A stretch of 64,000 nt of DNA from Pictodentalium vernedei (lineage: Eukaryota; Mollusca; Scaphopoda; Dentaliida; Dentaliidae), in the NCBI GenBank assembly GCA_031216915.1, contig CM062294.1, forward strand, positions 28,334,985 to 28,398,984, in the 5' to 3' direction. Both the position numbers and the translations under genes were made by a program. The notes beneath the pieces are model-generated. The model was not told the origin of the DNA. It ran no database searches and worked only from the letters and a program-made list of their open reading frames with translations. Positions 19,967 to 31,943 of this stretch are shown piece after piece. The first letter of the stretch is position 1. Each line of letters opens with the position of its first letter.

Positions 19967-20376
19967 GGCCTAAAAAAAAGTTAAACATCTGTTTCTCAGG
20001 CCCTCCCACATTGTCGTTTTAGCTGCAGCATGCTCTCTTTTTATACCAATGCAAACTTAAAAAATTAAAATTTAAATGATTCATGTCTGATATTTTACCC
20101 AAGTTAATAAAATTGATATTTTTTGCATTGAGTGCAACAAGGCTTTGCAATGCTATAGCATTGCAAAGCCTTGTTGCACTCAAGGAACGAAATGCACCTC
20201 CATCTCTGCAGTTCTGTACGGTAGATTATGAGGTCTAAACAGAAAAAAAACAAACAATTAAGAACATGAACTTTTGATGGCAAGGAAATAATCACAAAAA
20301 TAAAATTAAAAACCGCACGCCTGCATGTAATTTTACAAAAAAGACATGAGAAACAGAAGATTTACTTTGTGTGGCC
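19967..20376. mobile_element. MITE family E, copy 2
   Basis: GGCCTAAAAAAAAG...CTGTTTCTCAGGCCC at the left, GAAACAGAAGATTTAC...GTGGCC at the right. The centre is a perfect hairpin of AAGGCTTTGCAATGCTATAG and its inverse. Positions 19324-19966 hold only AT-rich sequence and a small duplication of AAATTCTGCAGAATAGG (19550-19588). Confidence 0.85.
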
Positions 20377-20563
20377 TTATCATAATTTATTTTTATGAAC
20401 TTCAAAAAGAAATCAAATTGCCTGCATATTCATGTTTTTACACCGGTCTAAACCAATCTGTAAATATTTTCAAGTGGGTGAAGGTATTATTTACATCGCA
20501 CCTGTCAGCCAATGAAAACGCTAAATTAATGTTCTGTTGTGTATGACCATGTTTGCTCTCATG

Positions 20564-20921
20564 TCAGTACCAACGGCATCCCATGGAGCACAGTGGCTTG
20601 TTGGTTACGGAATTGGATTTCAAACAGAAAACTTCACGTTTCGATACCCGCCAGATAATGGGGAACTGCGTTGTGTCCTTGGGCAAAACCCTTAATCCAG
20701 ATTGCCCACGTGGGGGCACTGTGGCTCTGTGAACTGAGGCAAACTGCAAGTCGATGGTGCGCTTATCTTCAACCAATGCTTACGATGCTTGAGTGGAGTT
20801 AGTACGTTGGGGAGTCTGAGGGTAGCTCACCGTTGCTCGGCGGTTCTCTCCGGGTACCCCTGCTTCCTCCAGACCGTAAAACTGTTCGCCACAGGGTGGC
20901 TGTCGAAAGTGTCGTAAAACC

Positions 20922-20976
<55 letters not shown>

Positions 20977-20978
20977 AA
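20564..20978 (+). mobile_element. SINE, diverged, with (TAAA)n tail
   Basis: The head contains GTGGCTTGTTGGTTACGG (A-box region) and GTTTCGATACCCG (weakened B box). It then reads GCGTTGTGTCCTTGGGCAAA, CGGTTCTCTCCGGGTACCCC and CGTAAAACCTAAATAAATAA. The tail is a pure TAAA array at about 20921-20977. More diverged than the 36 kb and 60 kb copies; no target-site duplication found. Positions 20377-20563 show nothing. Confidence 0.8.
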
Positions 20979-21317
20979 ATGTGTGTTCCAAATGTTTTTG
21001 GTGACGTTTTATTGACTAACCCTGTGAAATGTGTATCTTAACCCGTTGAACCCTCATTTTTTGGAATGGCATCGCCTTTCTGTGCACTTACAGTGAGATG
21101 GGTCAGTCCAATACCAATATAAAGGGAGGATAAAATAATAACTTCAGTCTGCAGCCATATTTTATCATCAAAGCCCCTATATAGACCCCTTATAATAAGA
21201 CGAAAATGGGACGAAATTATGCGTTGGACCGAAAAATCGGTCTTACGAGTTCAAAGTGTTAAGAATAAAAGTATTGATAATTTATCACTAAGATTTGACA
21301 AAATATATCACAACAGT

Positions 21318-21568
21318 TTAACTCTTTACCTAACTTGAAAAGCAGACGACACTTGCAAAAATAATTCTTGAATAACTAATTTTTTTCATTTTTTTTCTCA
21401 AAAACATAGGTTATGACCCCACGTTGGAACGAGCTCGACGAGCTCGTTCCAACGAGTGGTCATAACCTATGTTTTTGAGACAAAAAATGAAAAAATAATG
21501 AAAATTAATTGGCGATTTTTGAGAATAGCGCTGGCCGGTTTTGGCAGTTACGTTGGGTAAAGGGTTAA
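21318..21568. mobile_element. MITE family A, complete copy
   Basis: TTAA at 21318-21321 and 21565-21568. Left terminus CTCTTTACCTAACTTG, right GTTGGGTAAAGGG. Core palindrome GGAACGAGCTCGACGAGCTC. The asymmetric arms are in the same orientation as the copy at 181-406. Positions 20979-21317 show nothing recognisable. Confidence 0.9.
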
Positions 21569-22051
21569 GTGCTTCTGTGACAAAAATAGTTTAGTTCTGT
21601 GACACACTCTGATGTCTCCCCTGTAACAATTTAGAACGATGGAAAATAATCATCGAACCATCTCACTGGTCCTAACATCCTGTCTGTGGGAATGTTACGC
21701 TTCAACAGGAAAGTAAAATCAGGGACGTGGCTAGAGGTTTCCGATTGGGGGGTGAAGGGTAGTGGATTTCCAACTAGGGGAGGGACCGGGAGGGGGAAAC
21801 CATATACCGATCCCTCCCCTAGTTGGAAATTCACTACCGAAAGATTTTGAAAATGAAGCTATGAAAGGGGGCGTAAAATTGAATAAAGTAGCTGAAATGC
21901 CAACACATTTATGATAGAATTTTCAGGTTGTTATTATTTGGTATCATTCTGGGAATTGAATAAGTGCTAAACAAATGCTCAAGCTGAGAACTTTGAGCAA
22001 TTCACATTGTCCTAACATTAAATCAGATCGTATGCAGAAAGGGTTCCAGAC

Positions 22052-25000
22052 AGTAGTAGTGTATGTTCCCCTAGAGGACTCATCTGGATGACCCCGGTGG
22101 ATGACCCCGGAAGTGACGTCATGTCACGTGACCCAGTGGCGCCATGTTGTGTTTTCATGGTAACCCGCGTGAGCGGCCATGTTGTAACGTCATCCCCATA
22201 GTGATATGTGGGGTGCCTGCGCATGCGCAGCGCGTGTTGTTAGGGTGATACGTGTTTCCGTCGTCCATTTTGTATACTGGAGGCTGCCATCTTGGTTTCT
22301 ATAGTGGCACGTGATTGCTATGTTACCAATGGCTTCTAACAAGACAGAGGTATGTTCGGAGGTGTGTTCCTTTGTAGAAGAGTAAATCTGATTACCACAA
22401 ACAACCCGACAATCCCCCAAATCACCAAAATGCACCCCAAACTACCGAAACGGACTTAGCGAAGCCCCTTTTGGGCATGCAATAGTAGCACGTGGTTGCT
22501 ATGAACCTGAAAGGCCTACAACAAGACGAGGGTATGTTCGATTGAATAGGGGTATACTCCAGTAAAGTAGAAGCGACTACCAGTTGGAACAGTTTTGTTA
22601 CTATATTTAGCAATTTCTGGTCTATTCTTGTTAGTTCTGACCCTATTCCGAGTACTCTTGTTGTTTCATTTATCTAGATAATAACTAACCAATCAGATTG
22701 CTTGATTTACCATAATCTGTATGCAAAGTTATCTCCCTTCTGTATAACAAAAGTAGTCCCAAAGCCAATAAGCTATCGAGCAGTTACTGATAAGTCATTG
22801 CTCGAACGACTCGAAGCTCATCGAGCAAATGAGCCTTAGAGCAATTGCTCGATCGAGTGACTCGGCATATTGCTCGAACGACTCGAATCCCATCGAGCAA
22901 ATGAGCCAACGAGCAATTACTCGATCGAGTGACTCCTCGAACGACTCGACGACTCATTTCAGAAAAACGGATTCCATAGCCACAGGCGTTTTCGAAAAAG
23001 GGATTCCACAAATGGGATTCCAAAAAGGGATTCCATAAGTGGGATTCCGTCTTATGTCGAGTGACTCGCAACTATTGTTCGAACGACTCGAATCCCATCG
23101 ACAAATGAGCCAACGAGCAATTGCTCGTTCGAGTGACTCCTCGAACGACTCTTCAACTCATTTCAGTATTTGAGGATACCTATGACATGGCCACGTATCA
23201 GTTGAGGTCATCTTTTGAGGATTACTGAATTGAGGATACCTATCGAGGATACCTTTTATAGGATACTTATCTGAGAATACTATATAGGCTGTACATATCC
23301 CTGTAGGTCTCTTGCTGGCCCTTAGTACTATTAATCCACCTAATGCCTCATGTTATCCTCTGCCTGGTATAGGTAGTATGCAATGCTAGGCATAGGGGTA
23401 TTGTGGGTTGGGGTACTGCCTGGTAGTTTAGAACGGTACTATAGTATGGGCGGTATATACACCTATAGACCCCTGTTAGTGCTTGGTACTATTAACCAAC
23501 CGATTGCTTTGTTTTATTATATGGCTGGTATATGTTGTACGTTATGGTAGACCTAGTGATTTTGTGGGGGTAGGGGTAATGCTTGGTAGTTTAGAACGGT
23601 AGACTAGCATAGGCTGTACATATCCCTGTAGGTCTCTTGCTGGCCCTTGGTACTACTGATCCACCAGATGCTTCATATTATTGAGTGGTATTCTGGGGAG
23701 GGATCAATGCCAGGTAATACAGAACGGCAGCAGAGTATGGTTGGTATATTCCCCTATAGGTCACATCCTAACCGTTCATAGTATTAACCTACTAAATGGT
23801 TTGTATCATCCTGTTACTGGTAAGGTGGTACGTAATACAAGTAGTTCCTACCTTATTCCGAGTACTCTTGTTGTTTCTTTTATCTAGATCATTTATATAA
23901 ATTATAATTAACCAATTAGATTGCTTGATTTCCCATAACCTGTACTTAATAGTACAGAGTTATCTCCCTTCTGTATAATAAAAACCTATATCAATGGCAC
24001 CCCAATTTCGGCACCCCTTTTTTTGAAAAGCATATGGCCTTCGGCACCCCTTTTTTTCTGAAATGAGGATAAGAGTCGTATTAAAAATCCCTCATTGAGG
24101 GATTTTTAATATGACTCTTATCCTCATTTCAGAAAAAAGGGATTTTCCAGAAGGAACCCCAATTTCGGCACCCCTTTTTTGAAAAACATATGGCCTTCGG
24201 CACCCCTCTTTTCTGAAATGAGGATAAGAGTCGTATTAAAAATCCCTCAATGAGGGATTTTTAATACGACTCTTATCCTCATTTCAGAAAAAGGGATGCC
24301 GAAGGCCATATGCTTTTCAAAAAAAGGGGTGCCGAAATTGGGGTGCCACTGATATAGGTTTTTATTATACAGAAGGGAGATAACTCTGTACGATTAAGTA
24401 CAGGTTATGGGAAATCAAGCAATCTAATTGGTTAATTATAATTTATATAAATGATCTAGATAAATGAAACAACAAGAGTACTCGGAATAAGTAGGAACTA
24501 CTGGTATTACGTACCACCTTACCAGTAACAGGATGATACAAAGCATTTGGTAGGTTAATACTATGAACGGTTAGGATGGGGCCTATAGGGGAATATACCA
24601 ACCATACTCTGCTGCCGTTCTGTATTACCGGGCATTGACCCCACCCCAGAATACCGCTCAATAATATGAAGCATCTGGTGGATCAGTAGTACCAAGGGCC
24701 AGCAAAAAACCTACAGGAATATGTACAGCTACCCCCACAAAATCACTAGGTCTACCATAACGTACAACATATACCAGCCTTATAATAAAACAAAGCAATC
24801 GGTTGGTTAATAGTACCAAGCACTAACAGGGGTCTATAGGTGTATATACCGCCCATACTATAGTACTGTTCTAAACTACCAGGCAGTACCCCTACCCACA
24901 ATACCCCTATGCCTAGCATTGCATACTACCTATACCAGTCAGAGGATAACATGAAGCATTAGGTGGATTAATAGTACTAAGGGCCAGCAAGAGACCTACA

Positions 25001-26250
25001 GGGATATGTACAGCCTATATAGTATCCTCAGATAAGTATCCTATAAAAGGTATCCTCGATAGGTATCCTCAATTTAGTATCCTCAAAAGGTATCCTCAAC
25101 TGATACGTGGCCATGTCATAGGTATCCTCAAATACTGAAATGAGTTGAAGAGTCGTTCGAGGAGTCACTCGAACGAGCAATTGCTCGTTGGCTCATTTGT
25201 CGATTGGATTCGAGTCGTTCGAGCAATAGTTGCGAGTCACTCGACATAAGACGGAATCCCACTTATGGAATCCCTTTTGGGAATCCTATTTGTGGAATCC
25301 CTTTTTCGAAAACGCCTGTGGCTATGGAATCCCTTTTTTTTAAATGAGTCGTCGAGTCGTTCGAGGCGTCACTCGATCGAGCAATTGCTCGTTGGCTCAT
25401 TTGCTCGATGGGATTCGAGTCGTTCGAGCAATATGCCGAGTCACTCGATCGAGCAATTGCTCTAAGGCTCATTTGCTCGATGAGCTTCGAGTCGTTCGAG
25501 CAATGACTTATCAGTAACTGCTCGATAGCTTATTGGCTTTGAGACTGCTTTTGTTATACAGAAGGGAGGTAACTCTGCATACAGATTATGGTAAATCAAG
25601 CAATCTGATTGGTTAGTTATTATCTAGATAAATGAAACAACAAGAGTACTCGGAATAGGGTCAGAACTAACAAGAATAGACCAGAAATTGCTAAATATAG
25701 TAACAAAACTGTTTCAACTGGTAGTCGCTTCTACTCTACTGGTTTATAACCCTATTCAATCGAACATACCCTCCTCTTGTTGTAGGCGTTTCAGGTTCAT
25801 AGCAACCACGTGCTACTATTGCATGCCCAAAAGGGGGTTCGCTAAGTCCGTTTCGGTAGTTTGGGGTGCATTTTGGTTATTTGGGGGAATTGTCGGGTTG
25901 TTTGTGGTAATCAGATTTACTCTTCTACAAAGGAACACACCTCCGAACATACCCCTGCCTTGTTAGAAGCCATTGGTAACATAGCAATCACGTGCCACTA
26001 TAGAAACCAAGATGGCAGCCTCCAGTATACAAAATGGACGACGGAAACACGTATCACCCTAACAACACGCGCTGCGCATGCGCAGTCACACCACATATCA
26101 CTATGAGGATAATGTCACAACATGGCCGCTCACGCGTATTACCATGACAACACAACATGGCGCCACTGGGTCACGTGACATGACGTCACTTCCGGGGTCA
26201 TCCACCGGGGTCATCCAAATGAGTCCTCTAGGGGAACATACACTACTACT
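22052..26250. mobile_element. 4.2-kb foldback element (giant palindrome)
   Basis: Two ~2.1-kb arms are inverted and nearly identical, centred near 24151. AGTAGTAGTGTATGTTCCCC at 22052 pairs with its inverse ending at 26250, and TATCTCCCTTCTGTATAATA with its inverse at about 24368. Flanks TCCAGAC and TCCGGAC suggest a 7-bp target-site duplication inside the left terminus of the surrounding element. The arms contain clusters of CGAGCAATTGCTCG-like and TCGAACGACTCGA motifs (22790-23150 and 25140-25510) and GGTATCCTC runs. No transposase was found: the open frames on either strand are mirror images across the palindrome and look non-coding. It resembles foldback/long-TIR elements such as Galileo or MULE kin in shape only. 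Confidence 0.9.
23986..24358. repeat. Centre of the foldback: doubled hairpin
   Basis: Two perfect palindromes, ATCCCTCATTGAGGGAT near 24089 and ATCCCTCAATGAGGGAT near 24243, each flanked by GACTCTTATCCTCATTTCAG. The unit CCCCAATTTCGGCACCCC occurs at both outer edges and again in the middle (24157), so the arms contain nested duplications. The structure could fold as one large or two small stem-loops. Confidence 0.85.
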
Positions 26251-27801
26251 CCGGACATTATCCCCTAGGACATTTTCCCCTAGGATATTTTCCCCTAAAA
26301 TGTGTCACCTAGGGCATTTTCCCCTAATTTCAAATGAGAGGGTGGACATTTTCCCCGAGATAGGAAGAAAAGAGTGGACATTTCCCCAAACTGAAAAAAA
26401 ATGAATTTCAAGATTTTATTACAAGAAAAAGAAAGAATTTGTTCCATTTAATGTAACACTATTTTCAAAGTACTAAATAAAAATAAAATAGGCATAGATA
26501 ATTCATACAATATCAAGTTGAACTAGACTTTATTATTCTGGAGAATCATGCGTTTTCCCGATGAGATTCCATGATTTTTCATGGCACCACAGTGTCTGAA
26601 GAATTGTTTTTAACTGTCTCACTGAAGTTCCTTCATTGATTTTATGAGAAAGGTGACTATAGTAGTCTCAAATGACTCAGTTTGATAAAAAAAAATGTTT
26701 AGGTAAAATTCATCATTAACGGTGGAGTGGGTTAATATCAATATCGCCGTCCGACAAGTTAATGACCGACAAAAGGAGTAATGTTTGTTTGACATATACC
26801 CACTGAGTGGTGGGTCTATTTGAAAATGGTCCATTTTACCTCCAATGTATCCAAAATATTGATGTCTGGCAGCTTGTAGAGGGTTAAAAAGTGCTAACAG
26901 GAATATTTATTCATGCAATTTGTACTTTCACACCAAAAACTGCGAGTGGCCATTTTTACTTAAAATCTACGAGATGTTTTCAGAGAAATCTAGGGAGAAC
27001 ATGAATTTTAAGCTTTTGATGGGAATCATTGTCTATCCAGTCCAAAACGGGTTAAGGTTTGTTTCTTTTCGAATACGCTTATTACTTACAAAAATAACTA
27101 ACTAAGAGGTGATAATTTAAAGCCATGGGCTTTACTCTAAAACAAACCTCAGCACTATTTTGAAACCATGGGCAGCAGACCGTTGCAGCAGACCGTTGTC
27201 TCATACACTTGCTAGCTATTTTAAAAAGAATAAACTATTACATGAAACCTTAATTACATTTTTATTTTTATTCTTCCAATTTTTGTTTCTGTTTTATTCC
27301 ATGAGAAATTAAAAAAAAATCTATGGAAACATGTCCTGGGTGAAAAATCTAGGAGTAATCAGTCTATTGGAAAATGTCCGGGGATGAATAATCAGGGGAA
27401 AATGTCCTAGGGGAAAATGCCCTAGGGGATAATGTCCTGGACCCATGCAGGAATGATAAATTTTAGATGTTTCATCATTTTGTAACTGTGAATGATGGGA
27501 TTAACTCAGGATAACCATTTTACACGAACTGATTTTCTTGAAGGTCATTTCGTGGATTATCTTTTATTACGATAAGTAAATGTACTATAGAAATCTTGTG
27601 CCGATTGACATCATGCATACTTATAAAGCTCGATATTACGAACACTGTAGTTGTAAATAGTAACAGTTGGGATTTTTGCCGATTTGAAACCGAGTTGGGA
27701 TTTTGGGAAGTAAAGGATGTCTCGACATCAACATCACCAGAGAAGCTCTAAAATCCATATAGATGGGATTTCCAACAACTCCTGACTTGCCCTCAGAATT
27801 T

Positions 27802-28468
27802 AGTTTAAACAATATTTATTGAGTAATTGATAAGTATAAACACTTCACAAGAACAGTTAACAAGAAAGATCTGAGCAACACAAGATACAGTAGTATACAC
27901 GAAACAAGTGAAGACTGTATGAATGCCTACTGTGTAAGAGAGGGATTCGACAGAAAGCTTAAAGCTTATGTAAGTTGTCTCCCTGACAAAATATAAAAAT
28001 TACTTCTGTAGGTGATGCATATCCGTGGAGAAGCTCACAAATCGCGACCAGGAGGCTGAGACTCTCTCTCTATTGGATATAAAAGTAGCTTATTTCCTGC
28101 GGTTGTAGATCGGTACAAGTACGTGTGCACAGTCAGTCCCAATCACCAAGACCCAGTCCCCAGAATTAGCGCGACACAATATGGTTGGAGAGATCAATAG
28201 CATTCAGGTACGGAGTATAGAAAGCCTCAGCCGCCAGCAACGATGTGTGAGATTGTTTAAACATCAAATTGAATTGGAAAGAAAAGGAAAAAAAAGGTAG
28301 AACAGCAGCACTGATAGGAGAAAAAAGAGAAAAATAGAAACAGCTTGAATACATCATCATACATCATACATCGATCGAACACTCAAGAGTCAAGGAATCG
28401 GGTATTGGCAGCTTGTTTCGTTATTTTATTTTGTAGAGTGTTAGGCGTGAATAATTGTTGGTAGTGAT
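27802..28468. other. Unidentified insert in hAT copy 1
   Basis: Absent from the second hAT copy, where GACTTGCCCTC runs straight into GAATTTCCAACTATCGG. Here GAATTT flanks it on both sides (27796-27801 and 28469-28474). It contains TCTCTCTCTATTGG and GGATATAAAAGTAGC (TATA-like, 28077) but no convincing ORF. Class unknown. Confidence 0.6.
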
Positions 28469-29445
28469 GAATTTCCAACTATAGGAAATTTTGGCCAGGT
28501 TTGGGGGGAGGGGCACACCCCCAGACGCCTATGTTGCCCCGCTCATAGGTAAAATAGGTTGTGAGATTACTCAGAAAAACAAACTAACCCTCAAAAGTAG
28601 TCTTCAAGTAGGAGGATGCGGAGCTTCATGCTTATTTTTCGTGACTGCCTCTAATGTAACGCAAATTGAATATTCTTCATGTGGAAATCAGGAAATTACA
28701 ATTACAGTCATCTGAGGATGTTTTTGTGACTTCTAATTTCGATATTTACACAGTACTCGGATGAGAAATCATTAATAAAAATGGAATGTACTGCCAGTAG
28801 TTCTCCCCCATAACAGTCCTTAAGGTGATGATATGAATTATTACGACAGTAACACAAACTGTTACAGAATATACAGTTTGCTGCAAAAGCCTATAAATGT
28901 GTATTATTACCCACCCATTAAACTTTAAACCCTTGTATTCAACGGAATCGCCGCTATGATATAAATGATTCTGTATTCAACGGGTGATATACAGGCCGGA
29001 ACTTTTTTACCGCACCGTTTAGTTACGCTTCGAAGTTTCCAAATTTCGTTATACAATCATCGACCGTCTGTCGGATAGTGTGAAAATGAAAACGTCCAAA
29101 GCAAAATAAAGTCGGTTCACAAAAAATTAGCCGGAAATGACATAATGTTTTAAAAAATCCCAATAATTTCCAACCGGAACATTTACCCAGTCCCGTGGCC
29201 GTCTCGTTTTGTGGGTCCTATTATACCTAAATTGGTCAGCTTTATTGCGGTAAATCTTCGTACATCTTGACATGCTTCGAACTTCTTTTAAAAACGTTCT
29301 ACTTCGAAATTGATTTGCTACTCACAACACTAGTAAAAGCAAAAGAATGTTCACACGGCTGCGCTTGCGCAACCGTTGCTCAATGGTTGAAGAGGTGAGA
29401 CACGGCAAATCATCCCTGCCTTTGACGGCTAATCACCCCTGCCTT

Positions 29446-29677
29446 GTGTGGAGTTAGCTCCCCAACATACTAACTCCACACAAGCAGGGTTAGCATTGGT
29501 TGAAGACAAGTGCACCATCGACGAACAGTACGCCTAAGAACACAACGCCAGCGTGCCGGGCAATGAAGGCGAAGTGTCTTGCACATGGACACAACGCGGT
29601 TGGCTCATGTGGCATTCGAACCGAGGACCTATCGGCTTGCAGTCTCCTCCTCTACCAACTGAGCCATCGCGGGTGCT
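29446..29677 (-). mobile_element. SINE, 3'-truncated, older
   Basis: On the minus strand: CGCGATGGCTCAGTTGGTAG (A box), GGTTCGAATGCC (B box), AACCGCGTTGTGTCCATGTG, then CAACCAATGCTAACCCTGC. It lacks the tail. The intact-looking Pol III boxes belong to a SINE, not a tRNA gene. Positions 28556-29445 show nothing I can identify. Confidence 0.8.
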
Positions 29678-30039
29678 GAGTCGATAAGCAACGCGGTGTG
29701 AGCTGGTTTGCAAGTGGAGCTCCCTTTTCGTTATTAAAAAAAAATCTGAAAAGTGCTTTCTACACGGAACTCCCTAATAAAATTCCGTCTACAGATTCTG
29801 TAATTTGTCAATTGTGATTACAATGTTTTAATTGGTTCATCTATCTCCAAAACCTACACTCTCTTCGAGTTACGGAAACCCATTGATCCTCAACATGTTT
29901 CCGAGTCTTGATAATGTTGCCGAGTGTATGACGTAGGAAATACTTTAGTGTTTATACATATGGGCGATGTTCATTTTAATGAGACCGGAAAACAAGGCAC
30001 AGATAGGAATGAGTGTGTGCACAGGCCTCTAATCTGGTA

Positions 30040-30330
30040 ATCAGATTCTATGGCCCTCAGTCAGTTGATAGTCTCGATGCCTGATTCAAAATGTAGCCAA
30101 ACAAGACTCCTTGACACAAAGTATCGTTTGCAGAACACACGAAGCGTTGTGTATAATGCGTGCACTTGACTTCAACCAATGCTATCCCTGCTTGTGTGGA
30201 GTTAGTATGTTAGGGAGCCTGACAGTTGCTCGCTGTTGCTTGGTGGTTCTCTCCAGGTACTCCAGCTTCCCCCACCCCTAAAATTATCCAAACTGGTTGT
30301 CGAAAGTGCCGTTATACCCCAATTAATATA
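30040..30330 (+). mobile_element. SINE, strongly diverged copy
   Basis: CTTCAACCAATGCTATCCCT, GGTTCTCTCCAGGTACTCC and GTCGAAAGTGCCGTTATACC are the 3' half of the SINE family. The head (CTCAGTCAGTTGATAG, CTGATTCAAAATG) is a decayed tRNA-like part. No tail array. Positions 30331-30655 hold only a short AT-rich stretch. Confidence 0.65.
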
Positions 30331-30655
30331 TGTAAAGACGGCCTAGGGTGATTTACTTTCTTGTAAAATATATTCTGCTTATACTACAAATGATATAATT
30401 TAATTGCAATCAAATTATGTCAGCACATTGTGGTTGTTGTGTAATGGAAGGGTTAATATTCAACACAGATATCTACCAATCAGATACATGTAGCTGTATT
30501 GAAAACATTTTCAGAGGGAGCTCCATTCCCACGGTCGAGAGAGAGACACATCCTTCCAAGACTAAACGTAGACCCAAAGGCTGTTATACAATTTTTAGGG
30601 TTCCAGTTTGGATAACCCCTTTGACTGCCCTTCTAAGCTAAGGCATTCGAGATAC

Positions 30656-30910
30656 AGTATGGTCGCCGTGGCATGGTCACTTTCCACAGGGTGGGCAATA
30701 TTTCCAAGGACGCAATAATATTAGATTACAAACACTAATTATAGGAATAATCATCAAACATTTAATTAATGAAGCAGTGGGTACAACCCGGTGCTTCATT
30801 AATTAATTATTAATTAACATTTTGCAGCTAATGATTTTTATTACCTGGTAAACACATGCGTGCACATCACTACTCATGCATGGATTACGACCAGTGCACT
30901 GCGGTTGCAC
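30656..30910. mobile_element. MITE family B, copy 3
   Basis: Left TACAGTATGGTCGCCGTGGC; right CGACCAGTGCACTGCGG-TTGCAC, reaching the TA into which MITE C2 inserted. Central hairpin GGTGCTTCATTAATTAA. It runs in the opposite orientation to copy 1. Confidence 0.75.
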
Positions 30911-31228
30911 TACAGTTAAAACTAGAAGTCCTGTCATGAAATGCGCACTAATAGTACGTCGATCTGCGCGTTAATCTACGCGTTATGACCATAGTAAGGC
31001 TAGCAAATTCTGTACATATGGCCTCTGCACAAGCAATGTTTCAGCCAATGGACCTCCGGGTAACCCGGAGGTCCATTAGCAGAAACATTGACTGTGTTTG
31101 CTATGAGTGACCAGGAGAACCTGTGGTGCTTTGGATGTCATTCGATATGGCAATTGCGTGCAATTCCTACGCGCAATTGAGCCTAGATAAGCGCCTAGTT
31201 CGTGACAGGACTTCTACTTATAACTGTA
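30911..31228. mobile_element. MITE family C, copy 2
   Basis: TA|CAGTTAAAACTAGAAGTCC at the left. The right end is decayed (GACTTCTACTTATAACTG|TA). Core hairpin AATGGACCTCCGGGTAACCC. It lies exactly at the terminus of MITE B3. Positions 31229-31825 are AT-rich and show nothing recognisable. Confidence 0.9.
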
Positions 31229-31825
31229 TATATATACCTGCCGCAAACTGATCTGGTAACTCCCATATTGTAATTTCGCCTTTTCAGGGTCAAAAACAGT
31301 GAGCAATAAAGAAATGGTGCTGTTGAATATGTTGAAGTTTGATAGCATGGGGAGCAAATATGGCAATGGAAAAATAAATTACAACAGAAAACTTAGAATT
31401 TATAATTGAAAGCTAACAAACTGTCAGAAACTCTGATACGCTGAAAGGTTTTGAATCCTTTTATGGCACGTAACAATGTCAGCCTACAGACAATGTTGTT
31501 AATAACTTTTGCTTCCGGTTAGTATTATTTGTGATGTTTACGCTAACTCGGCGTCAAGAAGTCAGTGTATAGACCTTGTTTATTTAATGTAGGCTGTTTA
31601 AATTAGACATCATCTGTCGAAGGTCGGATTGTTTTGTTGAAATGTAACACTACTATCTAACAAAATAAATAGCTTTATGATTTTTGCCATCGACTAAAAA
31701 TTAATTGGAAAGTGGCGTACACTTTGTAATCATTACTATCGCGCTAAACGAAACATACATGTGAAATATATATACTGATGGAGAAAAGAAGCGCAAGTTC
31801 AGTTTTGGTAATATAATATTTTTGT

Positions 31826-31943
31826 AAAAATGCTTCATTAATTAACATTTTGCTGATGATGATGATATTCATCACCAGGTAAACGCATGCGTAGACATCA
31901 CTGCCCACGCGTGGATTATGTCCAGACCACGGCGACGGTACTA
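31826..31943. repeat. MITE family B, copy 4, right half
   Basis: GCTTCATTAATTAACATTTT through CACTGCCCACGCGTGGATTA to the terminus ACCACGGCGACGGTAC. The left half is missing. Confidence 0.7.

Larger units (their letters stand above)
22032..27453. mobile_element. TIR element with 9-bp TSD inside the hAT copy
   Basis: The element proper is about 22041-27444. Right terminus TAATGTCCTGGACCC; left terminus GGGTTCCAGAC is continued after the foldback by CCGGACATTATCCCC. The ends hold repeated GGACATTTTCCCCTA units. The flanks ATGCAGAAA (22032-22040) and ATGCAGGAA (27445-27453) match 8/9. The unoccupied hAT copy at about 39022 has ATGCAGGAA once, a direct empty-site proof. The interior at 26300-27350 is AT-rich and non-coding. 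Confidence 0.85.
21720..28547. mobile_element. hAT-type non-autonomous element, copy 1 (host of a nest)
   Basis: Starts CAGGGACGTGGC with a hairpin GATTTCCAACTAGGGGAGGG, then TGAAAGGGGGCGTAAAATTG. It is interrupted at 22032-27453 by another element and at about 27802-28468 by an unidentified insert. It closes with TTTCCAACTATAGGAAATTT and a decayed end. The 8-bp flanks AGTAAAAT (21712-21719) and GGTAAAAT (28548-28555) match 7/8. The second copy at 37643-39360 has an 8-bp duplication as well, as hAT elements make. Confidence 0.8.

Noticed and set aside
22190-26106. ORFs of 60-108 codons in the foldback arms
   Set aside because: The same frames appear mirror-imaged in both arms, contain palindromic DNA and show no protein motif.
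27802-28468. Solo LTR
   Set aside because: No TG...CA ends or matching partner could be shown; left as an unidentified insert.
29446-29500. Direct repeat of GTGTGGAGTTAG near a SINE end as a target-site duplication
   Set aside because: The pair is an inverted, internal SINE sequence (ACTCCACACAAGCAGGG) and not a flank.
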